DNA of 64,000 bases from the NCBI RefSeq assembly GCF_004368965.1, contig NZ_SORO01000002.1, positions 124,001 through 188,000 of the forward strand, read 5' to 3'. Shown piece by piece: positions 1 to 8,746 of this stretch (position 1 is the first letter of the stretch; each line of letters begins with the position of its first letter). The DNA comes from Leptospira meyeri (lineage in GTDB: Bacteria; Spirochaetota; Leptospiria; Leptospirales; Leptospiraceae). The position numbers and the translations under genes were made by a program. A model generated the notes under the pieces. That model searched no databases. It saw nothing but the letters and a program-made list of their open reading frames with translations, and was not told the origin of the DNA.

Positions 1-343
1 CCATTCTATGGTTCTTCGAATTGGAAAGAACCATAACTCCTGCTTCTGCATAAGCAGTTTCTACTTCTCCCGCAATGGATGCATCCAGACCACTGAACAC
101 AAGTTGCACGCCCTTGGTCACTTCAGGATTTGGTAACGTAATGATAATGTCTTTTGCATAAGCAGGGATATCGGATGAAATCTTCCAACGAGATTTCATT
201 ACCTCACCATAAGTTTGGCCGGCACTTTTCTCAGAAGCTGCCAAATGAGTCACCGTAAAATAAGGGTGATTCTCCAAAAGTTGAATGAATCTTTGACCGA
301 CGGAACCTGTTGCTCCCAGGACTCCAACTTTGATTTTTTCCAT
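1..343 (-). CDS. asd: aspartate-semialdehyde dehydrogenase, N-terminal part (cut by window edge)
   Basis: Makes aspartate semialdehyde from aspartyl phosphate with NADPH, the branch point for lysine/diaminopimelate, methionine and threonine. Only the first 114 codons are inside the window; the 3' part lies beyond base 1. The N-terminus carries the dinucleotide-binding loop [13 protein letters not shown] (about residues 7-19), and the visible end carries SNSKNHRM, resembling the SNA(K/S)-x-(Y/H)R segment of the archaeal/fungal-type ASADH branch. The ATG at 343 is the only sensible start. In L. interrogans asd is reported on the second chromosome, which is why it matters here beside a parA-parB-rep block. 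The shorter ArgC family is the main alternative; the SNSKNHRM segment argues against it. Confidence 0.88.
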   Translation of the reverse strand, partial: MEKIKVGVLGATGSVGQRFIQLLENHPYFTVTHLAASEKSAGQTYGEVMKSRWKISSDIPAYAKDIIITLPNPEVTKGVQLVFSGLDASIAGEVETAYAEAGVMVLSNSKNHRM

Positions 344-380
344 AAAATTCCTTAACTAATTGTAAGGATTGAAAAACATC

Positions 381-1901
381 CTATTTCGGAAAGAGATTTC
401 CAATTCTTTTAGCATAAATCGGATTCATTTGTTCCATTCCGACATAAGTAAAGTGATGGAAGTCGGAGAACCCTTGCATGGGCAAACTTCGGTGGATGTC
501 CCAATAATAAACAGAACCACCTTCTAAAGATTGTAAATAACGGAGGTGATCCCTGTACCATTCCGAATCCTCATACCACTCAAGGGATATAGGATTTTCA
601 GGATTGTTGATGAGGAGAAAAGGGACATTTCGATCTCGAAAATGGTCTGTAATTTTTTTGAGATACCGAAAGTGGAAATACGGTCGAAAAGATTCCTCAC
701 GAATCCTTTCTTTTGCCAATTTTAAGGCAACAAGGTATCCGATCCCTGGTCTTTTTTCCAAACCTTCAAGCAACCGGTATTGAAAATATTTGCGGTATTC
801 TTCATCTTTCATCCCCAAATAGCGAAAGTCTTCTGTTCTTGGCTCCCTTTCGTATTGGATCCCCGACTTTGCTTCCTCAAGTCCAAAGGTCTGTTCCAAC
901 CGAACCCCCATAGGATCAAAATGGTAATCCAAATAAGCACCCGTCGCTTGGCTGGCAAACCACACTCGCTCTAACTTTACAGTGACTAACTTTTTCTCTT
1001 GGAAAAATTGAGGATCTAAATAAAGCCTGACCCAACCTTCTCGGGTGAGGGTAATTTCTTGGTGAGTGGTTCCGTTTGATATTTCCATCAGGCAAGGTTT
1101 TCCTTTCAAAAGAAATTGTGTCACCTCTACCCAAAATCCTTTCTGTTTGATTTTTTCGGTTGGGAAAAAACTAAATTTCTGTCCTGTCCAACCCAGTCCG
1201 TTGATTCCTTCCGGGATCCTGGCACCGGCGTAGGCATGATAACTCGTGTTGCGTCCAAAACGATGTTGGATTAAATTCTGCAAATTTTGTAGGTAAATAT
1301 CTTTGTAACGATAGAAAGAAAACCCAGAGGAAACAACATATCTTGACCAGGTATCCCAATCCATCGAAGCCCCAACTTCTTTTATCGTCTCCAAAGGAAA
1401 AACCCACAAGGACTGGGGTGCCTCTCCAAAGGTGAGGGCATCTCTAATAACAGCCGACTCGTCTACTGAATCATTTCTACCCTCAGGGAATATAACGTAG
1501 GTTCGGTGAAGTCGGTAATCGATAAAATTGACTGGGTAAACAACAAGATCCGGCTCCAATGGATCAAGCCAACTGAGGAGTAAATATACGTATAAGGGAC
1601 TATTCCCAGCATAGGCTAAATAAAAAACATCCACATCCAACGCAAAGTCACGTAAAAGCGAATCCTTTAACTTTTGAGAATCAATTGAATAATAGGCAAC
1701 GGAGCTACCGACAACAATGATTCTTTTTTTTGTTTTTGGGAGATTTCTGATTCTCTCATATTCATATAAAAAATTGAAAAAATGGTTCGTGTTCCATGGA
1801 GATTCATTGGGTAACAAAAACTGAATTTTTTTAAAAAACAAAAAATCACACCCAAAAAGTGAAACAAAAAAGAGGCATATTAGAAGTATCCGCTGTTTCA
1901 T
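381..1901 (-). CDS. SGNH-like exported protein paired with an MBOAT acyltransferase
   Basis: 506 residues. The N-terminus is a hydrophobic signal with a possible lipobox (SLFGC, Cys18), so the protein is probably exported and perhaps lipid-anchored. VVGSSVAYYSID (about 63-74) resembles SGNH block I, with Ser66 or Ser67 as nucleophile. Near the C-terminus SDFHH (479-483) offers the Asp and His of a DxxH block. It starts 9 bases after the MBOAT gene ends, so the two are surely co-transcribed. In alginate- and Dlt-type systems an MBOAT protein works with an SGNH-like partner to O-acylate an exported polymer. That role is inferred from pairing; the substrate is unknown. Confidence 0.7.
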   Translation of the reverse strand: MKQRILLICLFFVSLFGCDFLFFKKIQFLLPNESPWNTNHFFNFLYEYERIRNLPKTKKRIIVVGSSVAYYSIDSQKLKDSLLRDFALDVDVFYLAYAGNSPLYVYLLLSWLDPLEPDLVVYPVNFIDYRLHRTYVIFPEGRNDSVDESAVIRDALTFGEAPQSLWVFPLETIKEVGASMDWDTWSRYVVSSGFSFYRYKDIYLQNLQNLIQHRFGRNTSYHAYAGARIPEGINGLGWTGQKFSFFPTEKIKQKGFWVEVTQFLLKGKPCLMEISNGTTHQEITLTREGWVRLYLDPQFFQEKKLVTVKLERVWFASQATGAYLDYHFDPMGVRLEQTFGLEEAKSGIQYEREPRTEDFRYLGMKDEEYRKYFQYRLLEGLEKRPGIGYLVALKLAKERIREESFRPYFHFRYLKKITDHFRDRNVPFLLINNPENPISLEWYEDSEWYRDHLRYLQSLEGGSVYYWDIHRSLPMQGFSDFHHFTYVGMEQMNPIYAKRIGNLFPK

Positions 1902-1909
1902 ATCACTTC

Positions 1910-3388
1910 CTAAAAAACAAAATACACAAATGGTTTGCTATCTGCAGAAAACAAAACTATCAAAATGAGAGAAATCGAAGCCAAAACCCCAAAAAATACC
2001 GTTTTTCCTAAGGAATTTTCCCATTTTTTAAATCCACCTAACAATTGCTTATTGTCCCTAAAGTATATACTTCCCCAAATATGACCAATGACTATGACTA
2101 AAAAACAATAAAGAAAATTCATTTCATAAGTATAAGGCAGCGAAAAACCCCCTTTTTCTGAAAAAAGGCCCTGTAGGTAGCACAGAGCCGAAGTGAAATC
2201 GGCACTCCGGAAAAAAACCCAAAGTAAACTAACAAATATAAAAGTTCCGAAAATTCGAATGGGTCGGAGCCATGGGAAGGTTCTGCCTACGAAGTACTGA
2301 GAGCACCACCTTTCAATGATCAGTAAAATTCCGTGACAGGACCCCCAAATCACAAAGTTCCAAGATGCTCCATGCCAAAGACCACCAATGGCCATCACCA
2401 AAAAAAGATTTCTATATGTGAAGAGAGCCCCGATACGATTTCCACCTAAGGAAAAGTAGATATATTTTTTAAGCCACTGGGAAAGAGAAATATGCCAACG
2501 GGTCCAGAATTCAGAAAACCCAGATGCAAGATAGGGCATCCGGAAATTTTCAGGCAGTCGAAACCCAAAGAAAAGTGCCGTGCCCTGGGCAATGTCGGTA
2601 TAACCAGAAAAATCGCAATAGATCTGCATTGAATAAGCAAACATTCCCACCCACAAGGACTTAGTAGAAACTTCTTGTGGCCGCAAAAAAACAAAGTCAG
2701 AAGTCTCTCCGAGATGGTCAGCCAATACCATCTTTTTGAATAGTCCCAGCAGGATCAAAAATAAGGAAAAAAAGAGGGGGATTCGAAAAAAGGATAGTGG
2801 CCTACGAATTTGCGGCAAAAAAGATTTTGCGGTCACGATGGGCCCTGCCACTAACTGCGGGAAAAAAGAAAGAAAGAGCAAATAGGAGAAAATTTTTCGT
2901 TCGGCTTTCAACTCGCGGTTGTATACATCAATCACGTAGGAAACGGATTGGAAGGTATAAAACGAAATGCCCACAGGGAGCAGCCACTGTCCCCAAAAGT
3001 CTCCCGAGCTAAACGGATTTGCAAATAAATATGCCCAATTTTCAGCAATAAACTGACCATATTTAAAAAAGAAAAGAATCCCCAAACTATTGCCTAGAGA
3101 AAGTAAAAGCAGAACAGTGCGAACATGGCCTGATTTGAATCGATCAAGGCCTCGTGCAACCCAAAAATCAAATACGGCAACCCAAACCAGCAAAAGAAAA
3201 TAAAATGGATTCCAAAAGCAGTAGAATAAAGAGCTAATAAAAACCAAATAAATGATTAATATTAATCGACTAATTACATAAAAACACGCATTTCTTCGGC
3301 CCAATCTAACCAAAATAAACCGGAGAACCCACCAAACAAGCAGAGAACAGACTAAAAATAAGCAAAATAAGGAAGAATTAAAAAGCAT
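1910..3388 (-). CDS. MBOAT family membrane O-acyltransferase (AlgI-like)
   Basis: 492 residues with about ten hydrophobic segments, the usual size of AlgI/DltB-type MBOAT proteins. Diagnostic segments are FFPQLVAGPIV (about 175-185), the YCDFSGYTDIA block (257-267), FWTRWHISLS with His299, and GGLWHGASWNFVIWG, whose His339 is the conserved MBOAT histidine. The family passes an acyl group across the inner membrane to a secreted glycan or lipid. The SGNH-like gene directly downstream is the likely partner. The ATG at 3388 gives a normal N-terminal membrane segment. Acyl donor and acceptor cannot be read from the sequence. Confidence 0.9.
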   Translation of the reverse strand: MLFNSSLFCLFLVCSLLVWWVLRFILVRLGRRNACFYVISRLILIIYLVFISSLFYCFWNPFYFLLLVWVAVFDFWVARGLDRFKSGHVRTVLLLLSLGNSLGILFFFKYGQFIAENWAYLFANPFSSGDFWGQWLLPVGISFYTFQSVSYVIDVYNRELKAERKIFSYLLFLSFFPQLVAGPIVTAKSFLPQIRRPLSFFRIPLFFSLFLILLGLFKKMVLADHLGETSDFVFLRPQEVSTKSLWVGMFAYSMQIYCDFSGYTDIAQGTALFFGFRLPENFRMPYLASGFSEFWTRWHISLSQWLKKYIYFSLGGNRIGALFTYRNLFLVMAIGGLWHGASWNFVIWGSCHGILLIIERWCSQYFVGRTFPWLRPIRIFGTFIFVSLLWVFFRSADFTSALCYLQGLFSEKGGFSLPYTYEMNFLYCFLVIVIGHIWGSIYFRDNKQLLGGFKKWENSLGKTVFFGVLASISLILIVLFSADSKPFVYFVF

Positions 3389-3410
3389 GAATATGCCTGT
3401 ATTTAATCAT

Positions 3411-3626
3411 TTATACATTATACTTGCACTTGACTCCACAATTTGGACAGGTGCAGGTCACTTCTGCCTTTACACGCCTTCCTTGTGCTCCCTCCACCTT
3501 TCCAACTGCCACAAAATCAAACACGACTCCCTCGGGAACAAAGTGCCCAGACCCGTATTTCGCCGTTCCTTCAATCAAATTGGAACAAGCGTGACATTTT
3601 ACTCTTAACCGAATCGTTTCCGCCAT
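3411..3626 (-). CDS. small zinc-ribbon protein, function unknown
   Basis: 71 residues when started at the ATG at 3626 (MAETIRLRVK). A longer reading adds 13 upstream residues of unlikely composition and was not chosen. Two CxxC pairs, CHAC (11-14) and CPNC (60-63), plus a further CTC and C, suggest a zinc ribbon. The middle contains GHFVPEGVVFDFVAVGKV. It is 22 bases upstream of the MBOAT gene on the same strand and could head that operon. No function is recognised. Confidence 0.6.
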   Translation of the reverse strand: MAETIRLRVKCHACSNLIEGTAKYGSGHFVPEGVVFDFVAVGKVEGAQGRRVKAEVTCTCPNCGVKCKYNV

Positions 3627-4492
3627 ATAAAAAAGAACAGTGGGTGCCTCGAGCAAGGGTGGCAACCACTATTCCAGAATCTGCCAAATTTACATACGCA
3701 TGCATTTTTGATACACATGTCAAATTGTCATGCTTTTGGTGGATTTCCACCCTCTTCGTCTTTTGGATTTACTTTTTAGCCGTTAAAGATTTTGCCCCGC
3801 GCCCATTGAGTTTTCTCCTCCATTTTCCCCATAAAAGCCGAATTTTGGGCAGATACGCTCTGGTTTTGCCAATTTCTCAACCGAACCTAGTCCCTGGCAG
3901 GTATCAGAGCGGCATGAAGGGCCCCCTATGCCTCCTTAAGAGAAAATCATGGAGAAACGACAATTTCCAAGAGAATTCTCTAAATTTGCAGGCTATCGAT
4001 GTGACCGCACCTGGTCAGCTTCACCGATTCCATATCTTCCCCCGAAACGTTTCCCTTTGGAGAAGGGAGCGGGAACTTTTCGCTAGTTCCGATTCTAGTC
4101 CGTTTGGAATTTGCCTAAGGAACGGTAAGCCTAGGAATTGCCGATTTTCGGTCCGCCGGCCGGAAAGCATGTTCCCAATTTGGCGCCGAAAAGAAAACAG
4201 TCACTGCCCCAATTTGGTCACAGAGCGAAAACCGAACGACCGTCAGGTGGCCTTGGTGAGGCATTTATGGAAGCGATACGGAATCCAAGTAAATGCCTAA
4301 TTTTAGACAGTTTTTACTTGCTAAATGGATTTGTGTAGCCGGTTTTTGGACAGATAGGATGAATTCGGGGAAAGTGATTAAATTTGGTCACTTTCAGCCT
4401 GTTTACCTACATTTTGATTGGGGATTTGGTTTCTGCATTTTCGTCCTGTGCGCAGCACAGGACTGCCCCTTCCACTGGGAATTTTCGAAGAT
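3627..4492. other. 866-base stretch without a supported gene
   Basis: No reading frame here has both a credible start and protein-like composition. The long plus-strand frame through it is rich in Arg, Pro, Ser and His in the way out-of-frame translations are. By eye the segment is somewhat richer in G and C than its neighbours (for example around 4140-4200). It contains one strong hairpin at 4443-4463 and two copies of AATTTGGTCAC (about 4212 and 4382). It could be a decayed gene or a regulatory or structural-RNA region; nothing seen decides which. Confidence 0.5.
4443..4463. repeat. perfect 9-bp inverted repeat with 3-base loop
   Basis: Arms GTCCTGTGC and GCACAGGAC are separated by GCA. 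It lies 30 bases beyond the stop of the minus-strand Lys-rich gene, so it could end or protect that transcript. Neither side carries a T-run, so it is not a standard intrinsic terminator. A protein-binding palindrome is the alternative. Confidence 0.5.
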
Positions 4493-4918
4493 TTAGGCTT
4501 TTTTGGAAGTGGGCTTAGAGGAAGACTTCCCCTTTTTTACAGAAGTTGCGGATTTTGTTGAGGTTCGTTTGCTTTTGGGACCAGTTGCCACCGCAGATTT
4601 TTTAGTGGATTTTGCACTAGAGCGATCGGATGTTCTGTCTTCTTCTCCAGCCAAAAGATCGTTGGGGACTCTGCCATTGCGTTTGACCATGTAGATGAAG
4701 TGTCGAACGTATTGGGTATACGGCTCTGGGATGGTCTTAGGATCGAAGTTTTTTGCATCCTGAAGGAGCTGGTTGACATGCGCCAGAGGGAGGTCGTCCT
4801 TACTGGTTGCCATGAGAATTTCCAATCGTTTGCAGATCTCCGAGTCATTGACTTCGGTAGAGAGTTTTCGCATGGCGTTGAGAAATTTTTGGAAGGCAAC
4901 TCGCTTCGGCTGAGACAT
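4493..4918 (-). CDS. uncharacterised protein with Lys/Ser/Thr-rich basic tail
   Basis: 141 residues. The first ~90 are a compact, probably helical region (QKFLNAMRKLSTEVNDSEI, YVRHFIYMVKRNGR). From about residue 95 the chain becomes a low-complexity tail of Lys, Ser, Thr and Ala ending TSKKA, like histone-H1-type or other nucleic-acid-binding tails. The ATG at 4918 has GGGG close upstream. Its first ~380 bases overlap, in another frame, the 3' extension of the next gene upstream; this frame has the more protein-like composition. Nucleic-acid binding is inferred only from the tail. Confidence 0.65.
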   Translation of the reverse strand: MSQPKRVAFQKFLNAMRKLSTEVNDSEICKRLEILMATSKDDLPLAHVNQLLQDAKNFDPKTIPEPYTQYVRHFIYMVKRNGRVPNDLLAGEEDRTSDRSSAKSTKKSAVATGPKSKRTSTKSATSVKKGKSSSKPTSKKA

Positions 4919-5385
4919 ATCCCCAGAAAACCAAAAAGTCCTGGGCTGGCAATCGATTTTACGGAGAAATGCTCTGAGCCTTTTTCAAAAACCGAACTGC
5001 TATGAGGGAGCTCCCCTTCCGCATCTTTTGATAAAACATCCTCTTTTGTGGCAAGAACAACTCTCGCATTTTTCAGTGGAACATTCTGCTTCGCACTGTA
5101 GTCCGAAGAGAGAGACGAATGAGATAAAACCATCGGTCCGTTTTCTAAAAGCGAAGAATCGTTTGTGGCCATTTCGGCTTGTGGTGTTACGACTACTTCG
5201 TAGACCAATCCATCCCGAAGTTCTACTGGAGTGAGGAGTTCATCGTTTGGAATGATGACAGGAAGGTCCATGGCATCTGCCATAAGGCCCGAAATCGGAA
5301 AAATAAAAAAAACAGCTAGCAGCACCAAGAAGGTTCCACTTTGCAACTTTTGTGCCAGTTTTTTTATTTTACCCAAGAAAACCAT
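4537..5385 (-). CDS. exported protein of unknown function, 3' part doubtful (overlaps next gene)
   Basis: Start taken at the ATG at 5385 (MVFLGKIKKL), which gives a classical signal peptide: basic start, then FLVLLAVFFIFPISGLMADA. About 155 residues after it look like a real secreted protein (PVIIPNDELLTPVELRDGLVYE, NARVVLATKEDV). From about base 4925 downward the frame stays open but only as the shifted reading of the 141-residue gene, with Ser/Trp/Arg-rich nonsense-like sequence. Either the true end is near 4920 and a stop was lost by a frameshift, or this is a long natural overlap. No function is recognised. Confidence 0.5.
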   Translation of the reverse strand: MVFLGKIKKLAQKLQSGTFLVLLAVFFIFPISGLMADAMDLPVIIPNDELLTPVELRDGLVYEVVVTPQAEMATNDSSLLENGPMVLSHSSLSSDYSAKQNVPLKNARVVLATKEDVLSKDAEGELPHSSSVFEKGSEHFSVKSIASPGLFGFLGICLSRSELPSKNFSTPCENSLPKSMTRRSANDWKFSWQPVRTTSLWRMSTSSFRMQKTSILRPSQSRIPNTFDTSSTWSNAMAESPTIFWLEKKTEHPIALVQNPLKNLRWQLVPKANEPQQNPQLL

Positions 5386-5447
5386 AGTATTTCCCTCAGT
5401 TTCTATCGAAATCAGAGAAAAATAAAGCATTTTTTAAGGGATTTTGG

Positions 5448-6446
5448 CTATTTTTTGATGATCTGCGACCGAACTCGGAGCTTCCATTCCCAGAGTACAA
5501 TTTCATGTTCTAGGTCTTGGGCCGTCTCTTGTTCCTTCGCAAGCAGAGCATAGATCATATGGGAGATCTCTTTTGAGAACCCCGAATCCAATTCCTTTTC
5601 AAAATCTTCCACTCGGAATTCTAAAATCAAAACCGCCAAACGGAAGGCTTCGTTCATGGCAATGAGCTGTGGTTTCACAATGTCCAATTCTGGTTTTTTT
5701 AATTCGTTTTTGATCATCACGTCCAAAAAAGTTCGGATGAACATAACATCGTCGGAAGATAAATGGAAGTCCAAAAGAAGTTGTTTTACTTTGTCCAACT
5801 CCATGGCCCGGAGATGGATTCTCGCTAAAAACACTGGGTTTTCGCTATAGGTATTTAGGTTCTGGTTTTTGGCGACATCCGTTGCCCTCACCTTGTCGTA
5901 ATCGACCACACCCTTGTCTTTGGATTCGTCCTTTTTGGGAGACTGTGACTCCGCAGAAGTATTGATCCTTTTTTTGATCACAAGGATATTCATGCTAGGG
6001 TAACGAATCTTAAAAGATACCATATCCGAACGGGGGATTTCTTCATCGACCACAAGGAATTGGGCCTGTTCTCCCCGCTCCCAGGCAGCCATCAAATCTT
6101 CTTTATTTTTATAATGGTAAATGACAACAGGGAGAACGTCACTTAGACTTCCGGTTCCCAGATAAATTGTTTTGATTTCGTTGGAAAATCCATGTTGGTA
6201 AGGAATGACCAGTTTCCCCGCCTTGACATTGACAAATGAGAGTTCACCCAAATGGAAGTGGGAAACGTCGAAATCGTCCCCAAAAAAACCAACCCGAGGG
6301 ACGTTGACAACGATGGAATTGTTTCTGGCACCCTTTGGAACTTCTGGCCCAGAATCAGTAAAGACAACGTAAGTCAGCTTGGAAAGTCGTACTTTGACAA
6401 GAAAACCGGCAGGGGTTTTCCGCTCTTCGTATACAGTATCATCCAT
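5448..6446 (-). CDS. uncharacterised protein of 332 residues
   Basis: No signal peptide or membrane segment, so probably cytoplasmic. The N-terminal ~165 residues are mixed alpha/beta, including FLVVDEEIPRSDMVSFKIRYPS. A charged linker rich in Lys, Asp and Ser (about 170-190) is followed by a helical C-terminal half (LDKVKQLLLDFHLSSDDVMFIRTFLDVMIKNELKKPELD). FLVVDEEIPRSDMVSF resembles the acidic strand of a receiver-like fold, but no clear phosphoacceptor set is visible. It starts 2 bases after the Fis-type regulator ends and is certainly in its operon. Function unknown. Confidence 0.7.
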   Translation of the reverse strand: MDDTVYEERKTPAGFLVKVRLSKLTYVVFTDSGPEVPKGARNNSIVVNVPRVGFFGDDFDVSHFHLGELSFVNVKAGKLVIPYQHGFSNEIKTIYLGTGSLSDVLPVVIYHYKNKEDLMAAWERGEQAQFLVVDEEIPRSDMVSFKIRYPSMNILVIKKRINTSAESQSPKKDESKDKGVVDYDKVRATDVAKNQNLNTYSENPVFLARIHLRAMELDKVKQLLLDFHLSSDDVMFIRTFLDVMIKNELKKPELDIVKPQLIAMNEAFRLAVLILEFRVEDFEKELDSGFSKEISHMIYALLAKEQETAQDLEHEIVLWEWKLRVRSQIIKK

Positions 6447-6448
6447 TT

Positions 6449-7765
6449 TTACATTAATCCAAGCTGTTTCATTTTATACTGGAGGGAACCCCTCGAAATA
6501 CCCAAAGCCTTTGCCATCCGAATTTGGTTGCCCGAAAATATCCGCATCGCTAGAAGAATCTTCTGCCTTTCTAAGGCCTCAGTTCCACGCCGCAAGTCTA
6601 AATCTTCAGCATCAGGAATCTCCAAATCCATCTTTGATCTTCCAGGTTCCAAATCGGAAAGTTCGACCTGGTTCGACCTGCAAGTCAAAATCCCAGTCAA
6701 AATGGCATTTCTCAAATCGGTGAAGTTTTCTGAATAAGATCTAGATACCAATTCTTGCAAACTCATCACCCCTAACTGTAACCCCGATCGGTTTTGAGAA
6801 TTACTGAGTTCTTCAAAAATGGACTGAACCAAAATCTGCAATTTCGCTTTTGGAAGAAACCTAAGGGATGGTAGTACCAACGAATTTTTTCTCAAAAATC
6901 TTTCAAATTCAGGTAATAATTCTTGGCCCATTTCTTCCGGTCCGAGCAAAAATAAGGACCCCGAATGGCCTGACTTGGACCACCAATCGGAGAGAATTTG
7001 TTGTTGGCCCAAATTCCAAGTATGAACTCCCACTAAGACCAAACTCCCATTCCGAGACTCATTCCCCCAAACAGAAAGAGCCTTCTCTAATTTCCCAAAA
7101 TGTTCAGGTAGAGATTCGACTACCAAAAAAGGTGCCCCTGGCAATTGGCTTTGGTGGATCCATTTAGCTAAACTTTTCTTCCCCGATCCGGAAGGGCCAA
7201 GGATGGTGAGGATTTTTTGTTTCGAAAATTCTGAAATTGCTAGGTCCAAATTTGGGATTTCCTGGCGGTATAAGGCTTGCGAATTTTCTCCTAGATTGGC
7301 AAGAGAAAGTTTGCCTTGAGGCTTTGTTCTCCCCCATTCCATTCCAATTTTTTCTGCGAAAAGAGCCATGAAGATACCTGCTGGCACCACCGAGGATTCT
7401 TCTAATTCAACCAGAAGAAACCCGATCTTCATTTCCCCAAAGTGGATAGAAACGGCCATGGCATTTGTTTTTTTCCCAAACAATTCAAACTCGGTTCCTG
7501 AAAAAAATACTGGTTCCTGGGAGTTCATCAACTCGTCCCAATGCAAAGAATTCCGATTCAAAAAAGAATAATAAAATCCATCTTCACCATACCCAAAACT
7601 AGAAGATTCAAAAAATGAATCCTCATTCTCTGCTTTCAAAACAACAACACCTGCAAAAAATCCAAGCTCTGTACATAACCCTCCCCAGAGATTGGGAAGG
7701 ACAGATTCCATCCAATCCTTGCCTGTTTTTTCGGAGGCAAGTAGGGAAATGGCTTGGGAAGGCAT
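6449..7765 (-). CDS. degenerate enhancer-binding-type regulator with Fis helix-turn-helix
   Basis: 438 residues from the ATG at 7765; a GTG at 7792 would add nine, and neither has a clear ribosome site. The N-terminal ~140 residues look like a GAF-type sensor. A nucleotide loop GPSGSGKKS (about 190-198) opens a central AAA+ remnant. The sigma-54 contact motif GAFTGA is absent, and the Walker B position reads GSLVLVGVHTW, without the usual acidic pair. The last ~40 residues (SGNQIRMAKALGISRGSLQYKMKQLGLM) are a textbook Fis-type DNA-binding helix-turn-helix. It is therefore probably a DNA-binding regulator that no longer activates sigma-54. It is divergent from parA, with two palindromic operators between them. 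Confidence 0.75.
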   Translation of the reverse strand: MPSQAISLLASEKTGKDWMESVLPNLWGGLCTELGFFAGVVVLKAENEDSFFESSSFGYGEDGFYYSFLNRNSLHWDELMNSQEPVFFSGTEFELFGKKTNAMAVSIHFGEMKIGFLLVELEESSVVPAGIFMALFAEKIGMEWGRTKPQGKLSLANLGENSQALYRQEIPNLDLAISEFSKQKILTILGPSGSGKKSLAKWIHQSQLPGAPFLVVESLPEHFGKLEKALSVWGNESRNGSLVLVGVHTWNLGQQQILSDWWSKSGHSGSLFLLGPEEMGQELLPEFERFLRKNSLVLPSLRFLPKAKLQILVQSIFEELSNSQNRSGLQLGVMSLQELVSRSYSENFTDLRNAILTGILTCRSNQVELSDLEPGRSKMDLEIPDAEDLDLRRGTEALERQKILLAMRIFSGNQIRMAKALGISRGSLQYKMKQLGLM

Positions 7766-7817
7766 GTTATGAAACTGTTTAAATTTAATCACTTTGTCAA
7801 GTACGTACCTATTTGAA

Positions 7818-7833
7818 TGTCGGACGTCCGACC
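7818..7833. promoter_or_regulatory. TGTCGGA-type palindrome, copy 1 upstream of parA
   Basis: TGTCGGACGTCCGACC: inverted arms CGGAC/GTCCG extended by near-matching flanks. It shares the pattern TGTCGGA-nn-TCCGACA with copies at 7869 and 9631. It lies between divergent genes, the Fis-type regulator and parA. Likely a ParB or Rep binding site, or an autoregulatory operator. Confidence 0.65.
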
Positions 7834-7868
7834 AAAAGAGAGGAGAGAGTTTTTGCTAATTTTCGGTA

Positions 7869-7884
7869 TGTCGGATGTCCGACA
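7869..7884. promoter_or_regulatory. TGTCGGA-type palindrome, copy 2 upstream of parA
   Basis: TGTCGGATGTCCGACA: arms TGTCGGA and TCCGACA are fully complementary around a 2-base centre. Start-to-start distance from copy 1 is 51 bases, close to five helical turns, so proteins bound at both sites would face the same side of the DNA. Confidence 0.7.
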
Positions 7885-7993
7885 ATGAAGGAAGAAATTA
7901 CCAAAAAATCCTTTTTTTAGCGGTTTCTAAAAATACAATTGATCCCAAATTTTCAGCAGGAAAGCATACCATTTGGGAAGGGAAAAGAGATAG

Positions 7994-8746
7994 ATGATCA
8001 CCATTGCAGTTGCAAACCAAAAAGGCGGAGAAGGAAAAACAACGACTTCTTTGAATCTTGCCATGGGATTGGCACGTCGAAATCTTAAAACCTTACTCAT
8101 TGATATGGACCCGCAGGCGAATTCCACAGGAATTTTTCTAAACCCAGAAACGGTCGAAAAAGATTTGGCCCACCTCTTCCAGAACTCAGCCAACCTGAAA
8201 GAAATCATCGCCCCTGCATATAACGAGCATTTGTGGATAGCGCCATCTAGCATGCGTTTGGCGGAAATGGAAACAGTCTCTGTCAACTCCGTTGAGGCAC
8301 CCTACATACTTAGAGATTCCCTTTCCGGAATTAAGGATTTTGAATTTGTCATCATTGACTGCCCCCCTTCTCTTTCTATTTTTACGGTGAACAGTCTGGT
8401 TGCCGCCAACTATGTTCTCATCCCCCTCCAAGCAGAAAAATTCTCGATGGATGGGATTATGGGATTACAACAAACAATATCTTCGATCAAAAAAAGAATC
8501 AACCCTGACTTGGAAATTTTGGGAGCCCTCATTACCCAACTCAAACCCCAAACTCTACTCACAAAAACCATCCTTCCCGTTTTGACAAAATACTTTCGAA
8601 TTTTCGAACACACTATCTCAGATGGAGTGGCAATCGGAGAAAGCCATCTGGCAAAAAAATCAGTTTTCGATTATAACAAAACTTCTAGGCAGTCCCAGGA
8701 GTATGAAGGTTTTATCGAGGAGGTCTTGAATGAGCTCAAAAAGTAA
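7994..8746 (+). CDS. parA: ParA partition ATPase (replicon core)
   Basis: 250 residues, the compact (type II/Soj-like) ParA with no N-terminal DNA-binding extension. It is the Walker-type ATPase that moves ParB-bound DNA during segregation. The deviant Walker A is NQKGGEGKTTTSLN (8-21), with Glu where most ParA/Soj proteins have Val; the signature lysine is kept. DMDPQANST (37-45) and IIDCPPSLSIF (about 119-129) are the other ATPase motifs. It overlaps parB by 17 bases and precedes the rep gene. Two TGTCGGA-type palindromes lie upstream, so self-regulation by ParA/ParB is plausible. Confidence 0.92.
   Translation: MITIAVANQKGGEGKTTTSLNLAMGLARRNLKTLLIDMDPQANSTGIFLNPETVEKDLAHLFQNSANLKEIIAPAYNEHLWIAPSSMRLAEMETVSVNSVEAPYILRDSLSGIKDFEFVIIDCPPSLSIFTVNSLVAANYVLIPLQAEKFSMDGIMGLQQTISSIKKRINPDLEILGALITQLKPQTLLTKTILPVLTKYFRIFEHTISDGVAIGESHLAKKSVFDYNKTSRQSQEYEGFIEEVLNELKK

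Noticed and set aside
3443..4300. Long plus-strand reading frame of 285 codons
   Set aside because: It overlaps the zinc-ribbon gene antisense, has no ribosome site and its Arg/Pro/Ser/His-rich composition looks out of frame.
8232..8240. TGTGGATAG, 8 of 9 to a DnaA box
   Set aside because: A single copy inside parA coding sequence; one near-match in 64 kb is expected by chance.
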